DNA from: Polyangiaceae bacterium
Lineage (GTDB): Bacteria > Myxococcota_A > Polyangia > Polyangiales > Polyangiaceae
Reading direction: 5' to 3'
Length of the DNA: 64,000 nt
Assembly: GCA_015075635.1 (NCBI GenBank)
Contig: JABTUA010000002.1
Span: 2,546,708-2,610,707, forward strand
In this document: piece after piece, positions 10,061 through 24,139 of the stretch
How positions within the stretch are numbered: position 1 is the first letter of the stretch
Layout: the number at the start of each line of letters is the position of its first letter
Notes under the pieces: generated by a model
Seen by the model: the letters and a program-made list of their open reading frames with translations, nothing else
What the model was told of the DNA's origin: nothing
Database searches by the model: none
Program-made: the position numbers and the translations under genes

Positions 10061-11545
10061 TCAATTGCGACGCGTCACGAGGGCGTGACCCGGCACGTTC
10101 GCCAGGGACATGAGAGAGCTGGCGTGTGTCTCCTGGCCGGGGACCAGGAGCTTGCCGACGCCGAAATCCGGCGCGATCGTGTTGGGGTTCGTCGGCAGCT
10201 TGCCGGTGACCGACAGGTGCAGGTGGTGGTGGTGGAACAGGTACCAGCCCTTGCCGGTGTCGGTGACCTCGTAGGCCAGCTTCGAATTCATGGCCGTGCA
10301 CGCCTTGGCGGGGAGCCAGCCGGTCGAGCACAGCGCGGGCATCGCGTTCTCGACCAGCGAGCCGACCTGCCCGTCGACGCCGATCACGCGCACGATCTCG
10401 CTGGTGAACATCGCACCCAGGAAGAGCGAGGTGCGCCAGATGTCGAGCTTGTCGGGTGCGGAGACGCAGTGGTACTGGTCCTTGCCGCCCGAAGTGTGGG
10501 AGCAGATGGGGCGCAGCTTGTTGTCGGCGGTGCCGGCCTGCCAATAGGCGATGTCGATGTCGTGGCCGTTGACGTGCGTGCCCTGGGGGTGACCGGGCTG
10601 GCCGATGGACGTGCCGGGGATGGCGCCGTTCGACTCGCTCATGTCACCGAGCCCGATCAACCCGCCGTTGCCGGTGTTCCAGCTCTTGGCTTTGCACTCC
10701 ACGTAGGCCGCGGCGTACTTCACCAACATCTGCGCGTCGCGGCGCAGGTAGCTCCGATACTGGTTCGACTGAGTCTCGCCGTTCAGCGGATAGTCCTCGT
10801 AGCCGGGGCCCAGATCGGGCTCGAACGGCAGGAGCTCACCGCAGTAGCTGAGGGTGCCGGTGCAGTCGCGCACCGGCAGCTTGCCGGTGCAATCTGGGCC
10901 AGGGCCCGGACCCGGGCTCGAGCCGGCGTCGGGGATGCACTTGCCGGAGGCCGTGTCGCAGACCAGACCCGAGCCACAGCTGCCGGTGGTGCAGGGCTTG
11001 GGCTCGCAGCTCAGCGTCTTCGGGTTACAGACCTCCGTCGACTCGCAGTCGCTGTCGCCCGTGCAGCCTGGAACGCAGGCGCCCGCCGTCGGGTGACAGG
11101 CGTACGCGCTGGCGCACTCGCTGCTGTCGCCGCAGGTCTTGAGGCAGAAGGTCTTGCCGCTGGTCATCTCGAAGCAGTCGCTGCCGTCCGGGCAGCTGCC
11201 CGCCGAGCAGCCTTCGACGGCGCAGTAGCCGTTGGGCCAGCCCTGGTCCTCGGTGATGCAGGCACCGCCGGTGCAGTCGCCGGCACCCGTGCAGGGCGCG
11301 CCGATCGAGCCTGCCGCGGGGCCGCCACCGCCGCCGCCGGTCGCGCCGGCACCGGCCGCACCGCCACCGCTCGCGCCGCCGAGGTTGGCGCCACCACTGC
11401 CCGCGCCACCGACGCCCGTGGTGCCACCCGAGCCGGGGGTACCGCCGCTGGCTTGCCCGCCGCCGCCGCCGCTGGAGGAACAGCCGGCGACGGCTGCTGC
11501 GATGATCGTTGCAGAAAGTCCGAGGAAAACGCTGTGTTGTCTCAT
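10061..11545 (-). CDS. Secreted lipoprotein with Cys-rich repeats and MepA-like LAS metallopeptidase domain
   Basis: A 494-residue lipoprotein: signal peptide with lipobox AAVAGC (Cys22), a Gly/Ser/Ala-rich linker to about 80, then disulfide-type Cys-rich repeats (for example CTGDSDCESTEVC) to about 205. Residues 240-490 form a domain with HVNGHDIDIAYW (H324, D331) and HHHHLHL (about 438-443). These match the H-x2-G-x-D-x-D and H-x-H zinc ligands of LAS peptidases such as MepA, which cut cross-links in peptidoglycan. Likely role: cell-wall or prey-wall hydrolysis at the outer surface. ATG 11545 is chosen because it gives a compact lipoprotein signal; an ATG four codons earlier is possible. 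Confidence 0.8.
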   Translation of the reverse strand: MRQHSVFLGLSATIIAAAVAGCSSSGGGGGQASGGTPGSGGTTGVGGAGSGGANLGGASGGGAAGAGATGGGGGGPAAGSIGAPCTGAGDCTGGACITEDQGWPNGYCAVEGCSAGSCPDGSDCFEMTSGKTFCLKTCGDSSECASAYACHPTAGACVPGCTGDSDCESTEVCNPKTLSCEPKPCTTGSCGSGLVCDTASGKCIPDAGSSPGPGPGPDCTGKLPVRDCTGTLSYCGELLPFEPDLGPGYEDYPLNGETQSNQYRSYLRRDAQMLVKYAAAYVECKAKSWNTGNGGLIGLGDMSESNGAIPGTSIGQPGHPQGTHVNGHDIDIAYWQAGTADNKLRPICSHTSGGKDQYHCVSAPDKLDIWRTSLFLGAMFTSEIVRVIGVDGQVGSLVENAMPALCSTGWLPAKACTAMNSKLAYEVTDTGKGWYLFHHHHLHLSVTGKLPTNPNTIAPDFGVGKLLVPGQETHASSLMSLANVPGHALVTRRN

Positions 11546-11683
11546 CGCACCCACCATGTCGTTGTTAGGGCGCCGATGTGGCACAATGTAGGCGCCGGTG
11601 CAAGCCCGGCGCGTGCTCGCCCGGCAAGTCACGAGACTCCCGAGCAAATGCTCCGCGCTGGCGGCGCGTGCGACCAGGCGCTT

Positions 11684-12187
11684 TCAGAGCAGCGGCTCGA
11701 AGTCGCGGTCGAGCACGGTCTTGCGTCCGTCGCGAGCTGCGTTCCGGATCGCTTCGTTGCACAGCTTGCGCAGGTGCTCCGACAAGACTGCGGTCACCGA
11801 ATCGGAGGTGTTCATGCCGGAGCGCGCGCGAACGTAGGCCTTCAGCTTGGAGACGACGATCAGCACGTCCTTCGGCAGCTCGTCCTCGCCCCCACCGCTG
11901 ACGATCCGGCGCCTCGGCGCCTCGACCGCCTCGTCGCGCGGCTCGGCTTCGCGCTCCTCCGCCTCGCGCTGGCGCTGCCACTCGAGCGCGGTCGGGGCCC
12001 TACGCTCTTCCGCCCATGCGTCTCGGTGCCTGGCTTCGGGGACGTGCGCGTCCCAGCAGGGCACCGAGCAGAAGAACAGACCGATACGCTTCCGGTTGCA
12101 GGTCGACACGCTGCACACCCAGTACTTCTGCTCGAAGCCGATCGAGCGCTTGCATGTCGAGCAGACCTTCCAGGTGGACTCTCCCAT
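11684..12187 (-). CDS. Zinc-finger protein with C-terminal histone fold
   Basis: A 167-residue protein (ATG 12187; an in-frame TTG at 12223 would add 12 residues). The N-terminus holds a treble-clef/ZZ-like zinc site: Cys 9, 12, 25, 30, 40, 44 and His 48, 54. A charged linker (about 58-100) leads to residues 104-167, which read as a histone fold: helix (PKDVLIVVSKLKAYVRARSG), long helix (SDSVTAVLSEHLRKLCNEA), and GRKTVLDRDF, which closely parallels the G-R-K-T-(I/V)-x-x-x-D loop ending of archaeal histones. Probable DNA-binding or nucleoid protein; a zinc-finger histone class has been described in bacteria and this may be one. It lies 45 bases downstream of the DUF4388 gene and is probably cotranscribed with it. 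Confidence 0.75.
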   Translation of the reverse strand: MGESTWKVCSTCKRSIGFEQKYWVCSVSTCNRKRIGLFFCSVPCWDAHVPEARHRDAWAEERRAPTALEWQRQREAEEREAEPRDEAVEAPRRRIVSGGGEDELPKDVLIVVSKLKAYVRARSGMNTSDSVTAVLSEHLRKLCNEAIRNAARDGRKTVLDRDFEPLL

Positions 12188-12232
12188 CCCCGGGACGATA
12201 GGGCATTTTCTCGCGCGCCCCAACGGGCAGCG

Positions 12233-18387
<6,155 letters not shown>

Positions 18388-18410
18388 GGGTGGCCCTGAG
18401 GGGACGGATC

Positions 18411-18416
18411 ATCATA
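18411..18416 (-). promoter_or_regulatory. TATGAT -10-like box before the HEAT-kinase gene
   Basis: Reads TATGAT on the minus strand, 23 bases before ATG 18387. No convincing -35. It would leave a leader of roughly 16 nt. Confidence 0.35.
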
Positions 18417-18494
18417 GAAGCGCCACCGGGCGAGGCAAGAGCGGCGGGGCCGCGGATTGTCCTGGGCTTTCCGGGGCCCGGGGGGCACGCCCGT

Positions 18495-20294
18495 TCAGGC
18501 CCGCCGGTAGCGCTGTCGGCTCGCGCGCCGGAGCGGCAGCGCGATCGCCGCAAACAGCAGGAAAAGCGCGCTGACGCGCAGGCGGCGGGGGCGTCGCGGC
18601 ACGGAGCAGTCGCCGCCGCTCGAGCTCGAGCCGGAGCTGCAGCTGTCTCCGCCGCCGCCGGTGTCCCCGCCGGAGCAGGTGTCGCCCTCTGCCCCGGACG
18701 CCGAGTCGCCGCCGCAAGTGTCGCCCTCCGCGCTCCCCGACGAGTCACCGCTGCAGGTGTCCCCTTCCGCGTCCGAGCCGGACGAGTCGCCGGAGCAGGT
18801 GTCGCCCTCGGCGTCGCCGCTCGAGTCGCCCGAGCACGAGTCTTCGCCCGAGCCGTCCGAACCGCTGCTCCCGCAGGAATCGGCGACCTGGACCCAGCAG
18901 CTGACGTCGACGTGCGGCTCCGGCTCGACGATGGGATCCGGATCGTACCCGGTGCTCGCGCCGTACCCGCCGCCGCCGCCGTAGCCTGCATAGCCGGCGC
19001 CGCCGGTGGTTCCTCCCGAGCCGGAAGCACCGCCGCCACCCACGCATCCGGTCGTGTCGGCGGAGGCGGCGGTCACCACGAGCGAGACCGCCGGCCCGTC
19101 CCCCACACCGACGTCCGCGAGGGTCGGAGTCGCGGGTCCGGCCACGGTGGCGTGCCGAGTGATCCGCACGGCGTCGGCGCGCAAGCCCGACAACGCGAAC
19201 GCGACGTCGTCCGCGGCCCCGCAGCGCAGCGCGGCGCCGGAGATCTCACCCGGCGCCGGGAGCTCGTCGCAAGGTTGACCGCCCGCTACGGCGACCAGCG
19301 AGCCCGCCGCGCACACGCGCGACAGCCGAGCCCCGCCCTTGCCGGCCGAGATGGCGCCCCACACCGGCTCGACGCACAGATCCGGCGACGCGATGCCGGC
19401 GCCTTCCTTCTTGGCTCGTTCGAAGTAGGTCTTCACACCGGGGGCCAGCGCACCGGCGCCGCCCGGGAGCACGTTCCAGCCGAAGAGCGGCGTGCTGCCG
19501 CTGCTCTCGATCACGGCGACGCCACCGAGCGCGGCGAGCAGCGTGCTCCGGCGGTCCTCCGCGTAGCTGCTGGTGCCGGCGAGCACCTGCCACTCCGTGC
19601 CGAGCGCGGACGCCCCGAGCTCGTCGATGCCGGCAGTGAAGGCTGCTCTGCCTTCGGCGATGGAAAACACGCTCACCTCCGGCGCGGTGTCGCTGGCGAG
19701 GAGCCCGAGGCCCAGGTGACTCGCGGGTGCGGGCAGGCTGACCCGAATGGTCTCGGTCGTGCCCACGCCTTGCCCCAGGTCGTACACGATGGCGACGAAG
19801 CCCGACGAGCTCACGCTGCCCAGCTTGGCGGCGTCCTGGGCGTCGAACGCCACCCCTTGCTGCACGGCGAACGAGTCGACGGCGGAGAGGCTGTCGAGAA
19901 CGGCGAGCGTCGCGGGAGAGAGGGTGTGGGAGGCGCTCTCGCTGGTGTCTTCCAGGGAGCTCTCGTGGGTCGCGCCGCAAGCGAGCACCGGCTTGGGCGG
20001 CCGGATGCGCGGTGCCGTGGAGGTGTCGAGGGCGGAGAAGAAGGCGTCGAGCGCGGGATCGAGCTTCGTGCCCGGGAGGACCGGCAATACCAACACGAAG
20101 CGCCCCGGGCCGCCGTCCACGTCGAGGGAGAGCCACGCCGTCGTCCACTTGGGTGCCCGGGCCTGCGCCACGCGCACCCCACTCACGAAGAGCGGCGAGT
20201 CGGCCGCCCTGAGCACCCTGCCGCCGGCGTGCGACTCCCGGGCGGGGAGCGAGCAGGCCAGGAGGGCCAGGGGCAAGGCCAAGCGGCGAAGCAT
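18495..20294 (-). CDS. Secreted DUF2330-like protein with Cys/Ser repeat tail and MYXO-CTERM-like anchor
   Basis: A 599-residue exported protein from ATG 20294 (signal peptide RRLALPLALLACSLPARESHA). The body (about 25-410) has the pattern of DUF2330-type proteins: TTAWLSLDVDGGPGRFVLVLPVLPG and ALDAFFSALDTSTAPRI; this assignment is tentative. Residues about 470-555 are low-complexity with repeated D-T-C-S-G-D-S-S-G-S units (Cys about every 12-16 residues). The C-terminus has a Cys, a hydrophobic helix (LRVSALFLLFAAIALPL) and an Arg-rich end, the layout of MYXO-CTERM sorting signals that are cut and anchored at the outer membrane. Function unknown. Confidence 0.7.
   Translation of the reverse strand: MLRRLALPLALLACSLPARESHAGGRVLRAADSPLFVSGVRVAQARAPKWTTAWLSLDVDGGPGRFVLVLPVLPGTKLDPALDAFFSALDTSTAPRIRPPKPVLACGATHESSLEDTSESASHTLSPATLAVLDSLSAVDSFAVQQGVAFDAQDAAKLGSVSSSGFVAIVYDLGQGVGTTETIRVSLPAPASHLGLGLLASDTAPEVSVFSIAEGRAAFTAGIDELGASALGTEWQVLAGTSSYAEDRRSTLLAALGGVAVIESSGSTPLFGWNVLPGGAGALAPGVKTYFERAKKEGAGIASPDLCVEPVWGAISAGKGGARLSRVCAAGSLVAVAGGQPCDELPAPGEISGAALRCGAADDVAFALSGLRADAVRITRHATVAGPATPTLADVGVGDGPAVSLVVTAASADTTGCVGGGGASGSGGTTGGAGYAGYGGGGGYGASTGYDPDPIVEPEPHVDVSCWVQVADSCGSSGSDGSGEDSCSGDSSGDAEGDTCSGDSSGSDAEGDTCSGDSSGSAEGDTCGGDSASGAEGDTCSGGDTGGGGDSCSSGSSSSGGDCSVPRRPRRLRVSALFLLFAAIALPLRRASRQRYRRA
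18640..18850. repeat. Imperfect tandem repeats encoding Cys/Ser/Asp/Gly units
   Basis: About five imperfect copies of a 36-39-bp unit encode (E)GDTCSGDSSGS-like peptides in the tail of the 18495-20294 protein. Units are multiples of three; length polymorphism would keep the frame. Confidence 0.75.
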
Positions 20295-20419
20295 CGGCCA
20301 CTGGTCCCAGCAACGATCGTGCCGCGCCCGTTTTTGGCGGTTCGGCGTGGACTCGCGGTGACCGGCGTGAACGCCGGTTCCGCTCGCGCCGTGTGCCGCG
20401 GCTGCGACAGTCCTGGGGC

Positions 20420-21697
20420 TCACGGCGCGCACCCGAGCGCTGCGACGCCCGCCCGGTCGACCACATAGACCCGGCCCCCTGCGACGACCGGGCTGTGGAC
20501 AGCGCCCGAGAGCGAGCTCGGGCGTCCGCGCCACTCTACGCTGCCGTCAGCGAGGGAGAGCACGACCAGCTCCGTGCCGTCCACGGCCACCAGCGTGCCG
20601 CTGCCCAGGGCTGCCGCCTGCGAAGTAGCCCAGGCGACGTCGGACGCTTCGGGGAGCGAGAGCTGCGCGCGCCACGCCAGCGTGCCCTCGCCGCGACGCA
20701 CCGCGACCACGCCGCCGCCCCGCTCGCGGAACAGGATCCGGCTCCCGGCGGCGAGCGGCGCTGTGGCCTCGCTCGACTCGGCCTGGAAGGTCCAGCGCCG
20801 CTTGCCGTGCTCGACGTCACGCGCGACGAGGGTGGGCATGGGCTCGCCGTCGGGGCGCTCGAACAGGTACGCGCTCTCTCCGGCGACGGAGAGGTGGCTC
20901 TTCGGGATCGTCTCCGCGCGCCAGAGCTCGGCGCCGTCTCCCGCCGCGCAGGCGTACACGCCGGCGCCAGGCGAAGGCGCGTAGTTCGGCGCGAACAGCA
21001 CGCGCTCGCCGGCGAGCGCGATGCCCCCCAGGCGATCGAGGACGTCCTCTCGCACCAAGCCGTACTCGTGCTTCTTCCACAACGGCGCGCCGCCGACCTC
21101 CAGCGCACCGACAAAGGTCTTGGGGCCGGCGATGTACCAGGTGTTCACCGCCAAGAGATTCCTGCCGTTGGTGATCACCTGACCCCAGGAGTCGAGCCCG
21201 CGGTTGACCTCTTGCTCGCCGCTCCGTGAGTCGAGGATGTAGAGCCCGTCGTCGTTCAGGACGACTCGGTCGAGCACGAAGGAGGGCCACTCGTGGCGAG
21301 TGATGTCCACGTGACTGTCGAACGTCCAGAGTGGCTTCCCCTCGAGGTCGAGCGCGAACACACTGGGCGACTCGCCGATGACTCCACTGACGTAGACCGC
21401 GTCTCGGGTCACCACTGCGTGAAAAGTGCGTGCGTTCCGAGGCGGCTTCGGCGGCGGCTCGAAGCGCCACAGCGGCGAGAGCGGGCCCTTGCAGCAGCCG
21501 CTGCTCGCGCCGCTGCGCTGCTCATCGTGGGCGTAGACGGGCCAGGCGTCGTCCACGCAGCGCAGGCTGCTCGCAACCCCGCTGGCGATCTCGGCTGCGT
21601 GCGCCAGGGCCTTGCCGCGCTCCGCCGTCTTCACGCGCTCCGCTTCGCAGCCGCTGGTCACCAGGAGGAGCGCTAGACCGAACGCAGCGCGGGTCAC
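20420..21697 (-). CDS. Lipoprotein with PQQ-type beta-propeller repeats
   Basis: A 425-residue protein. The GTG at 21697 is chosen because it overlaps the upstream TGA (GTGA) and opens on a lipoprotein signal, AFGLALLLVTSGC. The body contains repeats of the PQQ-like propeller type (VYVSGVIGESPSVFALDLEGK, VYACAAGDGAELWRAE, VVAVRRGEGTLAWRA, VVLSLADGSVEWRG), as in BamB-like or secreted quinoprotein-like proteins. No quinoprotein catalytic residues are evident, so a structural or binding role is more likely than an enzymatic one. Second gene of a two-gene minus-strand unit. Confidence 0.8.
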   Translation of the reverse strand: MTRAAFGLALLLVTSGCEAERVKTAERGKALAHAAEIASGVASSLRCVDDAWPVYAHDEQRSGASSGCCKGPLSPLWRFEPPPKPPRNARTFHAVVTRDAVYVSGVIGESPSVFALDLEGKPLWTFDSHVDITRHEWPSFVLDRVVLNDDGLYILDSRSGEQEVNRGLDSWGQVITNGRNLLAVNTWYIAGPKTFVGALEVGGAPLWKKHEYGLVREDVLDRLGGIALAGERVLFAPNYAPSPGAGVYACAAGDGAELWRAETIPKSHLSVAGESAYLFERPDGEPMPTLVARDVEHGKRRWTFQAESSEATAPLAAGSRILFRERGGGVVAVRRGEGTLAWRAQLSLPEASDVAWATSQAAALGSGTLVAVDGTELVVLSLADGSVEWRGRPSSLSGAVHSPVVAGGRVYVVDRAGVAALGCAP

Positions 21698-22383
21698 TGC
21701 GCGCAGGTCGCGTACCCCGACGGCAGGCCGGCGTCGCTCTGGCACGCTGCTCCGCTGGCGCACGGCTGGCCCCCGGGGTGGCAGACCTCCCGGCGCGTCG
21801 AGCCGACGATGGGATCGCTCGTGCACTTCTCGCGGCATTCGACCACATCCCAGGTCGAGCTGGTCAGCCCGCGCTCGGCGCAGCAGATCTTGCCGGACGG
21901 GCAGTCCTCGGGGCCGTCGCACTTGATCTCCAGAGCGTCGCAGAGAATGCCGCTGCACTTGCAGGGGTTCGAGAGCGCCGCGTTCGAACAATACAGGGCA
22001 GCGCCTTCGGGCTTGCAGCAGGCGTCGCCGGCACTGAACGCGCAGGTCAACGCGCCACAGTGACCGGTGCCGACGCCGCTCGCTCCACCAGCGCCGCCCG
22101 TTCCGCCGCTCGCGCCGGCGTCCGTCGCGCCGCCACCGTCGCTCGGCGCGCCGCCGCTCGCCCCGGCCGACCCCGAGGCGCCTCCGCTCGACGTGCCACC
22201 TTGTCCGGCCCCGGCGCTGCCCCCGCTCGGCGCCCCACCGCTGCCCCCGCTCGTGCCGCCGCTGGCGCTCGCGCCCGCGGCGCCGCCGCTGCCCTTACCG
22301 AACAACCCGCCCTCGTCGCCGCCGCCGCAAGCCGCGAGCGCAACGCCGATTGCCAAGAGGCACGGACGCGCGAGGACCGCCAT
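21694..22383 (-). CDS. Gly/Ser-rich Cys-rich lipoprotein
   Basis: A 229-residue lipoprotein with signal and lipobox (AIGVALAAC), a long Gly/Ala/Ser linker (about 20-105), and a Cys-rich C-terminal part (CKPEGAALYC, CKCSGILC, CPSGKICC, CHPGGQPC) with regularly spaced Cys that should form disulfides outside the cytoplasm. Typical of myxobacterial surface lipoproteins; function unknown. It is translationally coupled to the propeller gene. A TATTGT hexamer lies 6 bases before the start. Confidence 0.75.
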   Translation of the reverse strand: MAVLARPCLLAIGVALAACGGGDEGGLFGKGSGGAAGASASGGTSGGSGGAPSGGSAGAGQGGTSSGGASGSAGASGGAPSDGGGATDAGASGGTGGAGGASGVGTGHCGALTCAFSAGDACCKPEGAALYCSNAALSNPCKCSGILCDALEIKCDGPEDCPSGKICCAERGLTSSTWDVVECREKCTSDPIVGSTRREVCHPGGQPCASGAACQSDAGLPSGYATCAQ

Positions 22384-22389
22384 CGCCCG

Positions 22390-22395
22390 ACAATA
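22390..22395 (-). promoter_or_regulatory. TATTGT -10-like box, 6 nt before ATG 22383
   Basis: Minus-strand TATTGT immediately upstream of the lipoprotein start, with no Shine-Dalgarno. Together with the + strand box at 22431 it makes a divergent pair in a 60-bp gap. Confidence 0.4.
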
Positions 22396-22430
22396 GTGGC
22401 GCGAACCCTGCTCCGGGGCAACTCGAGCTG

Positions 22431-22436
22431 TACACT
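22431..22436 (+). promoter_or_regulatory. TACACT -10-like box, 7 nt before GTG 22444
   Basis: TACACT preceded by TG (extended -10). The expected transcription start falls at the GTG start codon and no Shine-Dalgarno is present. Confidence 0.4.
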
Positions 22437-22443
22437 CCCGCGC

Positions 22444-23319
22444 GTGGACTACGTCGGTCGCATCTTTCGCCCACCGAGCGAGGCCCAGAGCCTGCTGCTC
22501 CAGGTCACCATCGGCTGCAGCCACAACCGCTGCGCGTACTGCGACATGTACCGTGACAAGCAGTTCCGCCCGAAGCCCTGGGAGAGCGTGGCGAGAGATC
22601 TCGCCGAGGCCGAGGGACTCGGCCCCAGGTTCTCGCGTGTGTTCCTGTGCGACGGGGACGCGCTGATCCTCTCGACCGATCGCCTGCTCCAGATCCTCGG
22701 CGCCGTGCGCGAGAAGCTCCCGTGGGTCGAGCGCGTCGGCTGCTACGGCGACACGCGCAGCGTCGGCCGGAAGAGCCCGGCGGAGCTCGCCGAGCTTCGC
22801 GCGGCGGGCCTCGGCATCGTGTACCACGGGGTCGAGAGCGGCAACGACGAGGTCTTGACCTTCATCGACAAGGGTGGAACCTCCGCCGAGTGCGTCACGA
22901 CAGCGGACAAGCTCCGCGACGCCGGCATCGTCCACTCGGTCATCGTGCTGCTCGGCATCGGCGGCACGCGGCTCTCCGCGGCGCACGCCCGGGACACGGC
23001 GAGCTTGCTCACCGCCATGGACCCGCCCTACGTGGGGGCGCTGACCACCACCGTGGTGCCCGGCACGCCCCTCGCGCGCGCCGAGGAGCGCGGCGACTTC
23101 ACCCTGCCGGGCAAGTTCGGCCTGCTCGGCGAGCTGCTCACGCTGGTGCGGGACAGCAGTCTTTCGAAGTGCCGGTTCTCCTCCAACCACGCCAGCAACT
23201 ACCTGCCGGTGCGGGCGGAGCTGCCGAGAGACAAGCGGGAGCTGGTGCAGATCCTGGAGGCGGTGATCGCGGAGGGCGACGAGTCGCGGCTCAAGCCGGA
23301 GTGGATGCGCGGGCTGTGA
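22444..23319 (+). CDS. Radical SAM protein
   Basis: A 291-residue radical SAM enzyme of the group whose members begin IGCSHNRCAYCDMY. The cluster motif here is C-x4-C-x2-C (C25, C30, C33), as in that family. VFLCDGDALIL and VYHGVESGNDEVLTFIDKG are the SAM-contact strands of the barrel; GG-x-RLSAAHARDTA and the late SSNHASNYLP are also family features. No B12 or second Fe-S domain is seen. Substrate unknown. The GTG at 22444 fits the conserved N-terminus (DYVGRIFRPPSE). Converges with the next gene. Confidence 0.85.
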   Translation: MDYVGRIFRPPSEAQSLLLQVTIGCSHNRCAYCDMYRDKQFRPKPWESVARDLAEAEGLGPRFSRVFLCDGDALILSTDRLLQILGAVREKLPWVERVGCYGDTRSVGRKSPAELAELRAAGLGIVYHGVESGNDEVLTFIDKGGTSAECVTTADKLRDAGIVHSVIVLLGIGGTRLSAAHARDTASLLTAMDPPYVGALTTTVVPGTPLARAEERGDFTLPGKFGLLGELLTLVRDSSLSKCRFSSNHASNYLPVRAELPRDKRELVQILEAVIAEGDESRLKPEWMRGL

Positions 23320-23329
23320 CTGAGCCTAC

Positions 23330-24100
23330 TCAGCACTTCTCGGCGAAGGTCAACATGTACTGGTAAGGCAGACCGTCGAAGGCCTTGCACTTCTGGTAGC
23401 CCGCCCCGCCCATCTCCTTGATCACGACCTCCGGCGCGAGCTTGTGGTCGTCCGGCGGGCCCACCGGGAACTTCCCCAACTTGAAGTCCACCACCACCAC
23501 GCGTCCGCCGCTGGCCAGCCGCTCGCGCACGCGCCGGAAGTAGTCCGGGCGCTCGCCGATGTGGTGGTACGTGTCCACCACCAGCACCACGTTCACGCCG
23601 GGCGGCAGCTTGGGATCGGACGCGGTGCCGAGCACTGGCTCCACATTGGCGGTGCCCTCGCGCTCCGCGCGCTTCTTCATGTGCTCGACCAGGCTGGGCT
23701 CGATGTCGATGGCGAAGACCTTGCCCTTTGGCACCGCGCGCGCGAGGCGTCCGCTGAAGTAGCCGGTGCCGGCCCCGAGGTCGGCCACCACGTCGGCGGG
23801 CGCGAGGCCCAGCTCCTTGACGACCTCGTCCGGCTTCTGCCAGGCGTCGCGCTTCGGATCGTCGAACACCTTCGACCAGCGCTCGGCGTCGTCGAAGCGA
23901 TGGTTTGCCGTCGGGGCGGAGTGTCCGCCGTGGGGGTGCTCCCCCGCGCCGGCGTGGTGCTGCTCGGCGTGGTGCCCGGCGTGCGCTGGCGGCGCTGCGG
24001 CGGGCTCCTTCTCGCCGCCTGCTGCCGGCAGCGGCGACGGGGGCGGTCCGCACTGGACCAGGATCAGGCTGGCGAGGGCGAGCAGGAGGGGAGACTTCAT
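23330..24100 (-). CDS. Putative lipoprotein SAM-dependent methyltransferase
   Basis: A 256-residue protein starting MKSPLLLALASLILVQC, a lipoprotein-type signal, then a His/Ala/Pro-rich linker (about 30-70) and a class I methyltransferase fold: VVADLGAGTGYFSG is motif I, VFAIDIEPSLVEHM the acidic end of beta-2, VVLVVDTYHH motif II, LASGGRVVVVDFK motif III. SAM is a cytosolic cofactor, so a secreted methyltransferase is odd; either the lipobox is not used or the domain has another role outside. A second such gene lies at 52497. The His-rich linker may bind metal. Confidence 0.75.
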   Translation of the reverse strand: MKSPLLLALASLILVQCGPPPSPLPAAGGEKEPAAAPPAHAGHHAEQHHAGAGEHPHGGHSAPTANHRFDDAERWSKVFDDPKRDAWQKPDEVVKELGLAPADVVADLGAGTGYFSGRLARAVPKGKVFAIDIEPSLVEHMKKRAEREGTANVEPVLGTASDPKLPPGVNVVLVVDTYHHIGERPDYFRRVRERLASGGRVVVVDFKLGKFPVGPPDDHKLAPEVVIKEMGGAGYQKCKAFDGLPYQYMLTFAEKC

Positions 24101-24139
24101 GTCGGCAGGCGATAGCACGGGCCGCGGCCGTGCGCAGGC

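Noticed and set aside
10061..11545. HHHHLHL near the end of the MepA-like protein as a His-tag or cloning artefact.
   Set aside because: It aligns with the H-x-H zinc-ligand motif of LAS peptidases and sits in a natural domain.
12188..12223. TTG 12223 as the start of the zinc-finger/histone-fold gene.
   Set aside because: A rare start codon adding a basic 12-residue extension; ATG 12187 begins right before the first zinc ligand.
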